Shown: piece after piece, positions 42,587 through 50,690 of the stretch
Layout of the letters: every line of letters starts with the position of its first letter
How positions within the stretch are numbered: the first letter of the stretch is position 1
Assembly: GCA_951828385.1 (NCBI GenBank)
Contig: OX639973.1
Span: 3,463,200-3,527,199 of the forward strand
Direction: 5' to 3'
Length of the DNA stretch: 64,000 nt
Origin: an uncultured Poribacteria bacterium
Lineage (GTDB): Bacteria; Poribacteria; WGA-4E; WGA-3G
The notes under the pieces: generated by a model
What the model was told of the DNA's origin: nothing
Databases searched by the model: none
What the model saw: the letters and a program-made list of their open reading frames with translations, nothing else
Made by a program: the position numbers and the translations under genes

Positions 42587-44410
42587 TTAGTCTCCGCTTG
42601 TTGCGGGTGCATGTTCAGGTTGTGCCTGCGGAATCCAATCAGATTCTTCACCGGGTACACTATATTCATAGGGACCGCGGTAGACAGTTGGGATTTGACC
42701 GAAGTTGCCGTGTGGCACAGGTGTCGGTGCTTCCCACTCCAGTGTATTGACGTGCCACGGATTCTGTTCGGCGACTTTCCCTTTGTACATACTCCAGAAG
42801 TAGTTAAAGACGAGTATTAACTGTGCGAAGCCGAGTGTGAACGCGCTCATGGTGATAAAGATGTTCATGCCTTCAAAAACTTGTAAGTATTCATACTGCT
42901 GTGGGTTGGCGATTCTCCGCAGGTGTCCGCCGACACCAAGAATATGCATCGGGAAGAATGTGCAGTTAAACGCGATGAACGTCAACCAAAAGTGAATTTT
43001 GGAGAGTGCATCGTTCATATAGCGTCCGTACATCTTTGGGAACCAAAAGATGATGCCACCGAAGATAGCGAACAGACTTCCGCCGAACACAACGTAGTGA
43101 ATATGTGCTACAATGTAGTAAGTATCATGGATGTAGATATCGACTGGCGTATTTGCCATGTAGATACCGCTAAGTCCACCGATGACAAACATCGAAACGA
43201 AGGCGATCCCGTGGAGCATTGGGGTTGTAAATCGGATTGAACCGCGGAACATTGTCCCCAGCCAGTTAAATGTTTTAATGGCTGAAGGCACCGCAATGAG
43301 CATCGTTGTTGTCATGAAGAAATTACCCATGCCGGGACGCATACCACTTTGGAACATGTGGTGTCCCCAGACAATCCATCCCAAAAACGCGATGGCGATC
43401 ATGGCGTAGACCATGGACCGGTATCCGAAGATCGGTTTCCGTGAAAAGACGGGAATCAACTCGGAAGCGATCCCCATGCCGGGTAATATGAGGATATAGA
43501 CCTCTGGGTGTCCGAAGAACCAGAAGAGATGTTGCCAGAGCAGCGGGTCACCGCCGCCTTCTGCGGTCGCGGAGAAGAATGTTGTTCCTGCCAGTCTATC
43601 AAAGATGAGCAGGGCAAGTGCAGAAGATAACACAGGGAATGCAAGTAGCAAGAGGATCGCGACAATGAAGAGCGACCAGATGACTAATGGCATGCGAAAG
43701 AAGGTCATCCCCGGTGCGCGCATATTGATAATCGTGGTGATGTAGTTAATAGAACCGACCAGAGAGGAGAAGCCTTGAATGAGTAGACTGATTGCCCAGA
43801 GGTTCTGTCCCCACTCTACGCCTGTCCACTGCGGATCAGCAGAGAGTGGCGCGTAGCCCGTCCATCCGGCTGCAGCGTGTCCACCGGGTACAAAAAACCC
43901 GATCGCCATCACAATTGCCGCAAGGACAGCGAGCCAAAAAGAGAGCATGTTGAGGATCGGAAACGCCATATCGCGTGTACCAATCATCAACGGAATTAGG
44001 AAGTTTCCGAAAGCACCCACCAAAATGGGAACGACGACAAAAAAGACCATAATGGTGGCATGCATCGTAAAGAGCATGTTGTAAAATTCGGGTGTGATAA
44101 CACCACTCGGCATGCTTACCTCAAGCCATTCCTCTTTATCAGAGTCATAGATACGTTCCCACATCCTATCAGCACCTGTAACGACTTCACCCTCGTCAAG
44201 ATACTGTTGAGAGGCACCGATGATCGGTAGCGGTTGATCGGGGTAGGCGAGTTGCCATCTAAAGAGCAGGGCAAGTCCGCCACCGACAAAAAACATAATC
44301 AGTCCATAGATAAGGAACTGCTTACCGATTGTCTTGTGGTCGAGCGAAAAGATGTATTTACGAATAAAACTTTCTTCGTGATGATGTTCCGTATGTTCGT
44401 TATCGTGCAT
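42587..44410 (-). CDS. ctaD: Cytochrome c oxidase subunit I (A-type heme-copper oxidase)
   Basis: 607 residues, twelve or more membrane helices. WFFGHPEVYILILPG holds the CuB His, the cross-linked Tyr and the Glu typical of A1-type enzymes; WGHHMF gives the other two CuB ligands; HDTYYIVAHIHYVVFGG holds the heme a3 and heme a His ligands. The N-terminus is His-rich (HDNEHTEHHHEE). It reduces O2 to water and pumps protons. GGAGG precedes the ATG at 44410. Followed by heme A and heme O synthases; preceded by subunit II. Confidence 0.96.
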   Translation of the reverse strand: MHDNEHTEHHHEESFIRKYIFSLDHKTIGKQFLIYGLIMFFVGGGLALLFRWQLAYPDQPLPIIGASQQYLDEGEVVTGADRMWERIYDSDKEEWLEVSMPSGVITPEFYNMLFTMHATIMVFFVVVPILVGAFGNFLIPLMIGTRDMAFPILNMLSFWLAVLAAIVMAIGFFVPGGHAAAGWTGYAPLSADPQWTGVEWGQNLWAISLLIQGFSSLVGSINYITTIINMRAPGMTFFRMPLVIWSLFIVAILLLLAFPVLSSALALLIFDRLAGTTFFSATAEGGGDPLLWQHLFWFFGHPEVYILILPGMGIASELIPVFSRKPIFGYRSMVYAMIAIAFLGWIVWGHHMFQSGMRPGMGNFFMTTTMLIAVPSAIKTFNWLGTMFRGSIRFTTPMLHGIAFVSMFVIGGLSGIYMANTPVDIYIHDTYYIVAHIHYVVFGGSLFAIFGGIIFWFPKMYGRYMNDALSKIHFWLTFIAFNCTFFPMHILGVGGHLRRIANPQQYEYLQVFEGMNIFITMSAFTLGFAQLILVFNYFWSMYKGKVAEQNPWHVNTLEWEAPTPVPHGNFGQIPTVYRGPYEYSVPGEESDWIPQAQPEHAPATSGD

Positions 44411-44432
44411 ATTTATTATCCTCCTTGAGCCT

Positions 44433-44459
44433 GTAGGGTCGAGGTAACCTCGCCCCTAC
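44433..44459. repeat. Palindromic repeat overlapping the subunit II stop codon
   Basis: GTAGGGTCGAGGT and ACCTCGCCCCTAC pair with one mismatch, the same family as 41917-41943. The stop codon of subunit II (44456-44458) is part of the right arm. Confidence 0.75.
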
Positions 44460-45112
44460 GGCCATCTTTCTTGTACCCAGGCATCGTAGTCCGCTTGTGC
44501 GTGCACATTAAGGTAGCCGAGCATTCCAGAGTGTCCGAACCCACAGAGTTCGGCACAGGGAATCTCATAGCGTCCTGCCTTTGTCGCCTCAAACCAGACG
44601 TTGATAAATCGGTTAGGCAATGCGTCCTGTTTGACCCTTAAGTGTGGGAGAAAAAAGCTGTGGATGACATCCTCAGAGGTTAATCGGATATGCACGACCG
44701 CGTTGATCGGGACATGCAATTCGTTTTCCAATTCCAGGTCATCATCTGTCCCGAATTCGTTATCGGGGCCGGGATACGTCATATCCCAGTTAAACTGCTT
44801 TCCACTGACCTGGACGACAACATCTGGATTTTCAGGAAATTGTGACTTAATATTGTTCCATTGCGGGTAGCTAAACATAGCGAGGACAAAGACAATCACC
44901 GTTGTAGCAGCTGTCCAGACGATTTCCAATGTTGTGCTCCCCTCAATGTAGTCTGCCTTTTTGCCTTCCTGATGTCGATATTTAATTAGAAAAACAATAA
45001 GCGTGCCCATCACAAGGATAAACACAACGAGTGTCAGATAATAGATAGCGTGAAAGAGGTTATCAACGCCTTGCCCGAACGTTGATACGTTCTCTGGTAG
45101 CCATTGAAGCAT
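44456..45112 (-). CDS. ctaC: Cytochrome c oxidase subunit II (CuA)
   Basis: 218 residues. Two membrane helices (AIYYLTLVVFILVMGTLIVFLI; IVWTAATTVIVFVLAMFSYP) and a periplasmic cupredoxin domain. The CuA site is complete: DVIHSFFLPHLRVK (His), then CAELCGFGHSGM (two Cys, His, Met). No cytochrome c domain is fused. It accepts electrons from a soluble or membrane cytochrome c; several candidates are coded nearby. GGAGG precedes the ATG at 45112. There is no lipobox or separate signal peptide. Confidence 0.95.
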   Translation of the reverse strand: MLQWLPENVSTFGQGVDNLFHAIYYLTLVVFILVMGTLIVFLIKYRHQEGKKADYIEGSTTLEIVWTAATTVIVFVLAMFSYPQWNNIKSQFPENPDVVVQVSGKQFNWDMTYPGPDNEFGTDDDLELENELHVPINAVVHIRLTSEDVIHSFFLPHLRVKQDALPNRFINVWFEATKAGRYEIPCAELCGFGHSGMLGYLNVHAQADYDAWVQERWP

Positions 45113-45184
45113 CCAGTCCTCCTTAATAGTGCGCTTCGCTCGTTGAAAAGCGACAAGCGCGTAAGAGTTTCGTTTCTAACAAAG

Positions 45185-45967
45185 CTAATTCGTTTGTGCG
45201 GACGCTGTAAGGGTTGCGCCTACGTACGTCAAAACACAAAACAGCCCGGTAATCAGCAGAGAGAGTGTCCAAAGGGGGCCTTCTCCAAATGCGTTTGCGG
45301 TGGTATCCAAGTAGAGGCTGTGTCGAAAAGCTGCAAGCCCATACGTTAGTGGATTCAATTTCATTGTCCATGCTAACCAACCGGGTACGCCAGTACTCGG
45401 GAAAAACGCGCCGGAAAGGAGCCAAATCGGAATCAACAAGAGATTCATAATTGCATGGAACCCTTGCGTTGAATCCATCCGCCACGCGATAAGTAAACCA
45501 AGATTTGTCAAGCCAAACGCTAAAAGTGCCATCACACCGATAGAGAGTAGGATCGATGTTGCGCCGAACCGAATGCCTACTGTTGGTGCAAGTAGCAATA
45601 GCAGTAGACCTTGTAAGAGTGCTAAAGTTGTCCCCCCTAATGCTTGCGCCATGACAACCCGCCACCTTGGGACAGGGGCGACGAGTATACTTTGTAAGAA
45701 GCCTTCGCGCCGATCATTGACAACAGAAATTGTAGCGAAAATAGATGTAAAAAGCAAGACTAAAACAACGATACCCGGATAAAAGTATGCAATATAACCG
45801 GTTCCGTTTGCTGCCCCAGTCGGTTGAAAAGAGGCACTCAAGCCGCTTCCGATGAGAAGCCAAAATACCAAAGGTTGCGCGATAGCACTGAAGAGTCGGC
45901 TCCGTTGGCGATAAAATCTGATGATTTCGCGCCACCATATCGTTGCAATCGGTAGCAGATTTTTAAT
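45185..45967 (-). CDS. ABC-2 type permease, probably with a non-standard start codon
   Basis: About 260 residues, six membrane helices of the DrrB/NodJ type (PGIVVLVLLFTSIFATISVVNDRREGFLQSILVAPVPR; GWLAWTMKLNPLTYGL). The frame clearly continues upstream of the first TTG (45871) with the family-typical WWREIIRFYRQRSRLFSAIAQPLVFW, but no ATG, GTG or TTG occurs between the preceding gene's stop and that point. An ATT at 45967, overlapping the ATPase stop (ATTAA) and eight bases after AAGGA, or a CTG at 45958, are the best starts. It forms an exporter with the ATPase coded just upstream. Confidence 0.75.
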   Translation of the reverse strand: MKNLLPIATIWWREIIRFYRQRSRLFSAIAQPLVFWLLIGSGLSASFQPTGAANGTGYIAYFYPGIVVLVLLFTSIFATISVVNDRREGFLQSILVAPVPRWRVVMAQALGGTTLALLQGLLLLLLAPTVGIRFGATSILLSIGVMALLAFGLTNLGLLIAWRMDSTQGFHAIMNLLLIPIWLLSGAFFPSTGVPGWLAWTMKLNPLTYGLAAFRHSLYLDTTANAFGEGPLWTLSLLITGLFCVLTYVGATLTASAQTN

Positions 45968-46964
45968 TTTCGCTATCCTTTTTCTCCACGAATGGGTTGC
46001 CTGTCAATTTTATGAACACGTCCTCCAGCGTCGGTTTTCCAAATCGAATCGTCTGAATCTCGTCTGGAAACGCGGCAACGACATCTCGAACGAATTCATG
46101 CCCGCGTTTACACTCAATGCGCAGTCGGTTATCCGTAAACACGGTTGAAACGCGGAACCTTTCGGCAATAGCCGTCCCAAGCGTTTCATTGTCTGTACTC
46201 TCTATGAGGATAACATCGCCCGCCACTTCTGCCTTGAGCGCATCAGGCTTTCCGAGAGCGACTAACTTACCGGCATCCAGAATGCCGACCCGATTGCATG
46301 CCTCGGCATCATCTAAAAGATGTGTTGTCAGCAAAACGAGGATATTCTCCGTCTGTGCAATCGTCCCGAGGTAATCACTGAGTTGTCGGCGTGCGGTCAC
46401 ATCCAACCCGCTGGTCGGTTCGTCAAGGAGTAGAACGCGCGGGGAATGGAGCATGGCTTTCGCTATTTCAACCCGTCTTTGTAAACCGCCGGATAAGATT
46501 TCAACCCGTTCCTTAGCTCTATCGGAGACCCCAAAACGTTCAAGGAGCTCCGAAATTCGGTGACGCAGGGTTTTACCAGCGAGTCCGTAAAGGTGTCCGT
46601 GGTGCCTTAAATTCTCAACGACGGTAAGTTTAGCATCTAACCCTGGGTGTTGAAAAACGACCCCTAAAAGGTTCCGAATCGCTTTCACCTCGGTGGCTAA
46701 GTCATGTCCGAGGATGCGAACAGTGCCAGAAGTTACTGGCATGAGTGTAGACAGAATCCTGAAAAGGGTCGTTTTTCCACTTCCGTTCGGTCCGAGGAGT
46801 CCAAAAATCTCACCACATGAGACATCAAAACTGACATTATCAAGTGCCTGCCGCTTCTGATAAGCGTGCGAGAGATTTTCTACCTCAATTCGGTTGTCGG
46901 AGACCATCGGAAACCGTCGGAAACCCTCAGGCGTTATGGAATGCAAAACTTCTGTGTCTACCAC
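45963..46964 (-). CDS. ABC transporter ATP-binding protein (DrrA/NodI type)
   Basis: 333 residues. Walker A GPNGSGKTT, Q-loop VFQHPGLDAKLTVVENL, signature LSGGLQRRVEIAKAM, Walker B LLLDEPTSGLD and H-loop LLTTHLLDDAE are all complete. The last 100 residues form the regulatory domain usual in DrrA-type subunits. GTG start at 46964 with GAGG eight bases upstream. It lies inside the oxidase cluster between a copper-protein-like gene and subunit II, so the exported substrate may concern oxidase or cytochrome assembly; that is inference. Confidence 0.88.
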   Translation of the reverse strand: MVDTEVLHSITPEGFRRFPMVSDNRIEVENLSHAYQKRQALDNVSFDVSCGEIFGLLGPNGSGKTTLFRILSTLMPVTSGTVRILGHDLATEVKAIRNLLGVVFQHPGLDAKLTVVENLRHHGHLYGLAGKTLRHRISELLERFGVSDRAKERVEILSGGLQRRVEIAKAMLHSPRVLLLDEPTSGLDVTARRQLSDYLGTIAQTENILVLLTTHLLDDAEACNRVGILDAGKLVALGKPDALKAEVAGDVILIESTDNETLGTAIAERFRVSTVFTDNRLRIECKRGHEFVRDVVAAFPDEIQTIRFGKPTLEDVFIKLTGNPFVEKKDSEN

Positions 46965-47007
46965 AAGGAAAACCTCTTGCTGACCGCTGATCGCCGATTG
47001 CTGATGG

Positions 47008-47790
47008 CTACTTCAGTTTGAGCGTGAAATCTTGTGTAACAGTGCCGGCAGCTTCTACAGTAACAGCGACGGGTGCCTTGCTGTTTGTGCCACACGCTTC
47101 ATGCCAATAGCCGAGTTTATATTCACCTGCGGGGACATTTTCAAGCGTGAATTCACCCTTTTCGTTGGTGACAGCAAAATAGGGGTGCGGTACGTAGGAA
47201 ATCCAAGCGGACATCCATCCGTGAACGTCGCATTTGACTTCGACGGGTCCCTCCGCCTTCTTGACAGCCTTGAGGGGCATCTTCCGACGGGCTTTTGGCT
47301 GCGCTTTGTTAACCGGTTTGTTGATCTTACTGAAGATATGCACATTGTGCATAATCTTATCGGAATTCAACATTGTTAGGCGTGCGCCAATAGGAACGAT
47401 CTGGATATGTGGCGTGAATTTGCAACCCTTCTGGTCGATCTCCACTTTGGCATCTTTGTCAAAATCTTTACCTGCTGAAATGTCGATTAGGTAGACAATT
47501 GTATTTTTTAAAGCGTTGCCCTCACCGACGACCAGCGACTCATCAAATTTTTCGTCAGCACCACAAACTTTTTCGTCTTTGGTGATTTCCAGTGCTTTCT
47601 TCTCAGGCACATCTCCTTCAAACTTCACAACGCCACTAATTGTGCCACCGTCGTTCACAGCCATAGCTTTATAGTTTTCAGGAAATACCAACATTTCCAT
47701 GTCGCCCGCATCAGAGTCAGCTGCGAAAACAGTACCGACGTAGCAGCACACGAGAAGTATCGTGAGACTTGCCAACAAATAGGATTTCAT
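47008..47790 (-). CDS. Secreted cupredoxin-like protein with carboxypeptidase-regulatory-like domain (copy 1)
   Basis: 260 residues. Signal peptide to about residue 23. After GGTISGVVKFEGDVPEKK comes a beta domain with a blue-copper-like set of ligands: His in MHNVHIF, then C, H and M in VKCDVHGWMSAW. The C-terminus (AVTNEKGEFTLENVPAGEYKLGYWHEACG) is a carboxypeptidase-regulatory-like beta sandwich. Probably a periplasmic copper or electron-transfer protein serving the oxidase. A paralogue lies at 54330, on the far side of the cytochrome genes. AAAGGAG precedes the ATG at 47790. Confidence 0.8.
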   Translation of the reverse strand: MKSYLLASLTILLVCCYVGTVFAADSDAGDMEMLVFPENYKAMAVNDGGTISGVVKFEGDVPEKKALEITKDEKVCGADEKFDESLVVGEGNALKNTIVYLIDISAGKDFDKDAKVEIDQKGCKFTPHIQIVPIGARLTMLNSDKIMHNVHIFSKINKPVNKAQPKARRKMPLKAVKKAEGPVEVKCDVHGWMSAWISYVPHPYFAVTNEKGEFTLENVPAGEYKLGYWHEACGTNSKAPVAVTVEAAGTVTQDFTLKLK

Positions 47791-47804
47791 TTTTTTCTCC
47801 TTTT

Positions 47805-47890
47805 TAATAGTTATCAGTTATCGGTTGTCAGTTAAAGAGGCTTTCGATTCGGCTCAGGTATCTTTTGAACTGAGTGCTGATAACTGATGA
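47805..47890. repeat. TCAGTTATC-type intergenic repeat
   Basis: GTTATCAGTTATCGGTTGTCAGTTAAAGAGGC at one side and GAACTGAGTGCTGATAACTGATG at the other can fold into a long imperfect stem. Same family as 19010-19163 and 56908-57047. Confidence 0.55.
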
Positions 47891-47969
47891 TCGTAGATTT
47901 TATAGCTAACTACACACCACCAATCGGTGCGCTTCCAAAGCGCGCCCACCAGCAGGTATTTTCATATTT

Positions 47970-49685
47970 TTAGACTTCTTCTGAATTTCTGCGTTGTACG
48001 AACGCCCGTAAACCGAAGAGGAAACCAACAGAGAGCAGTGCGATTAAAGGCGGATAAACGAACCGCTTTGAAGATGGTACAGGTTCAAGCACAAAAGTAT
48101 ACCAACTTGTCATAACCCGTTTTGTGTCAACATCACCGTTCGCGCCGTCCCATGCCGAGAAAGCGATAGGCACGAAGACACCGGGGTCAAGTTGCAAGTC
48201 CTTTTTGTCATCAGTCTTTAAGGCGCGTTTCACCCATAATTTGTATTGCCCCTCTGTGTAGGTGCCTTGCGCTTTTAATTCGCCCTGTGCTTCCTGCACT
48301 TCTGCATTGCTAATACCTTTGGCGGTCAGCTCGGTCACCTGTTCAGGTGCGGAGGCTTTCCAGTGCCATAGATAGACCGGCAGTCTACCGCCCCATAAAA
48401 AATAGGGTTTCGGTGCGGTCGGTCCTTGGGGTACCTTCACGGGAAACTGGACTGCTAAAGCGTCCTCAAGGATTTTTCCAGTCTCTTCATCGGTCTCGTC
48501 AGTCGTGTGTGTTCGGTCGTCCCATATAAAGAGGAAAGCGACCTCTGTATCGCTGTAATACGATTTAACATTCACAGCATCAACCGTTGGATTAAACTGC
48601 CGTGGCTCAATGACGACTTGCCCAACGAGCGGGAAGTAACTGGCTTCAAGCGTCCCCCATGCGGCATCATCCATTTCAGGCAACTCACCTTGAACGTATT
48701 GTGAACGGAGTACGTTGTTGCCGATAGCGGGTTCAGGACGTTTTTCAGGCATAAGCGATTTAACGTAGTTCGCCAAATGCCAACTCTTTTCATAGACAAC
48801 TTTCATCGCATCATCATAAATCTGTTTTTCTTCTGCCGACAGTTCTGTGCCTTCTGCAAGATTGAGAGCGATGTCAACAGCAGCATCGTATTTCTCGTAA
48901 AGTTGCGCGGATTCTTCTTCCTCTGCTTCTGTCATTTCATCTTTGTTATCCAATTCAATCATGCGACTGGATTCTTCAGCTGTCAGTCCGAAGCCTGGAA
49001 AGCTATCGCCCTCAAACGCTGGCATGGCTGAACCAGCGAGTCCCCCAACAAATCGTTTGAAGATGTCTTCGGTATCCGAACCCCCTCGGAAATTCCAACC
49101 CTGCGTCAGATTTGCGGGCCAGCTCTGGTCTCCCCACTCATCGGTCAGGTCTGGTGCTGAAGTGCCATCCCCTCTTCCGATATTTCCGTGGCATTCCACA
49201 CAACCGAGTTCGCTATAAAGTGCTTTTCCGGTTTCCACACTCTGTTCAGAGTTAGCGACTTTCCCGGACAGGCTAATCTGCTTTGGTGGTGTTTCAGCCT
49301 CCTTAAAGCCGTCGTAGAAAGTTTTGATGTATGCCGTCACTTCCCAGCGGTCATTGGCACTCAAGGCAGTTTCCCATGGCGGCATAGACGAGCCGGGCAT
49401 CCCTTCGGTGATGATGTCAAACAGGTCCTGATCAGTGGGGAGTTGTCCAGTTTCTGTAGACCGGATTTTATACAAACCGCGTGTGAAATCCCTCGGTTTT
49501 GGGAGCAGATTCTCAGCAGCGGAGCCGTCGCCTCTGCCTTCAACACCGTGGCAGTGTGCGCAGGAATTTTCATAAACCTGTTTTCCTTTTTCGGAAGCCT
49601 CCGGTGCATTTTGCGCGTATGTAAGGCTAAGCACAACAAGCATTCCAAACAGGATAATTAGGAGAGCAACTGTTCTGATTCTCAT
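47970..49685 (-). CDS. Diheme cytochrome c with ethylbenzene-dehydrogenase-like heme-binding domain
   Basis: About 571 residues from ATG 49685, which directly follows the stop of the preceding gene and has GGGAGG upstream; the long frame from 49856 is rejected. Signal peptide, then two class I cytochrome c domains (CAHCH, CVECH), a charged helical linker, and a domain starting AIGNNVLRSQYVQGELPEMDDAAW with VAFLFIWDDRTHTTDE and RVMTSWYTF, resembling the heme b-binding EB_dh fold. A C-terminal membrane helix anchors it. It should pass electrons in the periplasm. The substrate or partner is not clear. Confidence 0.85.
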   Translation of the reverse strand: MRIRTVALLIILFGMLVVLSLTYAQNAPEASEKGKQVYENSCAHCHGVEGRGDGSAAENLLPKPRDFTRGLYKIRSTETGQLPTDQDLFDIITEGMPGSSMPPWETALSANDRWEVTAYIKTFYDGFKEAETPPKQISLSGKVANSEQSVETGKALYSELGCVECHGNIGRGDGTSAPDLTDEWGDQSWPANLTQGWNFRGGSDTEDIFKRFVGGLAGSAMPAFEGDSFPGFGLTAEESSRMIELDNKDEMTEAEEEESAQLYEKYDAAVDIALNLAEGTELSAEEKQIYDDAMKVVYEKSWHLANYVKSLMPEKRPEPAIGNNVLRSQYVQGELPEMDDAAWGTLEASYFPLVGQVVIEPRQFNPTVDAVNVKSYYSDTEVAFLFIWDDRTHTTDETDEETGKILEDALAVQFPVKVPQGPTAPKPYFLWGGRLPVYLWHWKASAPEQVTELTAKGISNAEVQEAQGELKAQGTYTEGQYKLWVKRALKTDDKKDLQLDPGVFVPIAFSAWDGANGDVDTKRVMTSWYTFVLEPVPSSKRFVYPPLIALLSVGFLFGLRAFVQRRNSEEV

Positions 49686-49687
49686 TT

Positions 49688-50464
49688 TTAGTGTGCCTCC
49701 CCAAAGGTTCGTGGTTGATAACCGGTGTAATCCGATAGAAACAGGATAACGTCCCAAATTTCGTCTTTTGTCAAGGTGTCTTCCCAGACAGGCATTGCTG
49801 AATCCCACGGCCCACCGGCTGCTGGTAATCCCGGCCCGCCCTTTGCTATTCGCCAAAAAAAGAAAGATTCTTGGAAGTTCGGAATAATCCCTGGGTCTTG
49901 GAAATTAGCGGGTAGCGGTTGGAGGTATGGTGCGAAATGTCCTTGCCCATCCAAGTGGTCTCCGTGGCAGTAAAAGCAATTCTGATGATAGACCCGTTTA
50001 CCGTTTTCAACATGCGCTTTGAACGCCTCTGGGTCATCTTTTTCATAGTGCCGGAAGGGGTTCACGACATCTTGCATCGTGCCGATGACCTCATCTTTGT
50101 AGGTCAATTCAAGCGGCGGCGATGGGTGTGCGTCACGCGGGCTGCCCGGTGGATTCGCTCGTTGTGCGATAATCAAGTAGGTATAACCGAGTAGAAGGAG
50201 CGGGATCAACACCACAAGAACCCGGCGGTGGAGACGGCGTTTGTCATCCACCAGCGTTTCGAGGATAGGGCGGCGAAACTCCCGAAATAGCGAGTCCTCA
50301 ACGGAGATATGCACCAAGATAGCGATGACTATCAGCCCCATATACATCGCAATCACGCTACCCGGTATCGGTACTGAGATGATGCCGCCAACGACGAACC
50401 GCAGGAAGACCCAAGAACCCACCAGAATTATGAGACATATTGTGAAAAGCGACAATTTTTTCAT
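49688..50464 (-). CDS. Membrane-bound monoheme cytochrome c
   Basis: 258 residues. Three membrane helices in the N-terminal 105 residues, then a periplasmic class I cytochrome c domain with CFYCH (NCFYCHGDHLDGQGHFAPYL) and a Met ligand candidate in DSAMPVWEDTLT. Followed without a gap by the diheme cytochrome gene, so they are coupled. Resembles membrane cytochromes found in alternative complex III and related clusters, but without the partner genes of that complex. Confidence 0.82.
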   Translation of the reverse strand: MKKLSLFTICLIILVGSWVFLRFVVGGIISVPIPGSVIAMYMGLIVIAILVHISVEDSLFREFRRPILETLVDDKRRLHRRVLVVLIPLLLLGYTYLIIAQRANPPGSPRDAHPSPPLELTYKDEVIGTMQDVVNPFRHYEKDDPEAFKAHVENGKRVYHQNCFYCHGDHLDGQGHFAPYLQPLPANFQDPGIIPNFQESFFFWRIAKGGPGLPAAGGPWDSAMPVWEDTLTKDEIWDVILFLSDYTGYQPRTFGEAH

Positions 50465-50495
50465 GTTTTATTTTTTTAAATATTAAGTTTCTGCT

Positions 50496-50572
50496 CCGAT
50501 TTTTCCGTTTTGATCATCAACTCGTGCCTTTCTATATTATGTTCGGAGTCGAGTTGATGGTCAAAAAATCGG
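50496..50572. other. Long imperfect stem-loop between cytochrome genes
   Basis: TGATCATCAACTCG pairs with CGAGTTGATGGTCA (13 of 14), extended by CCGATTTTT with AAAAAATCGG. There is no T run in a place that would make it a terminator for minus-strand genes. GTTTC(T/C)GCTCCG(A/T)TTTTT also occurs at about 60206, suggesting a repeat family. Confidence 0.6.
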
Positions 50573-50690
50573 GTTTCTGGTGAAAAACATCAGAAACGTA
50601 AGCCTGTAAGGAAATGGAGGGCGACTCTACATAGAATCGCGTGAAATCTTTAATTAACATGACTCAACCGAAAGGAAATATAAAAATCTG

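Noticed and set aside
49686-49856. N-terminal extension of the diheme cytochrome
   Set aside because: It overlaps the end of the upstream cytochrome gene in another frame; the ATG at 49685 is coupled to that gene's stop and precedes the signal peptide.
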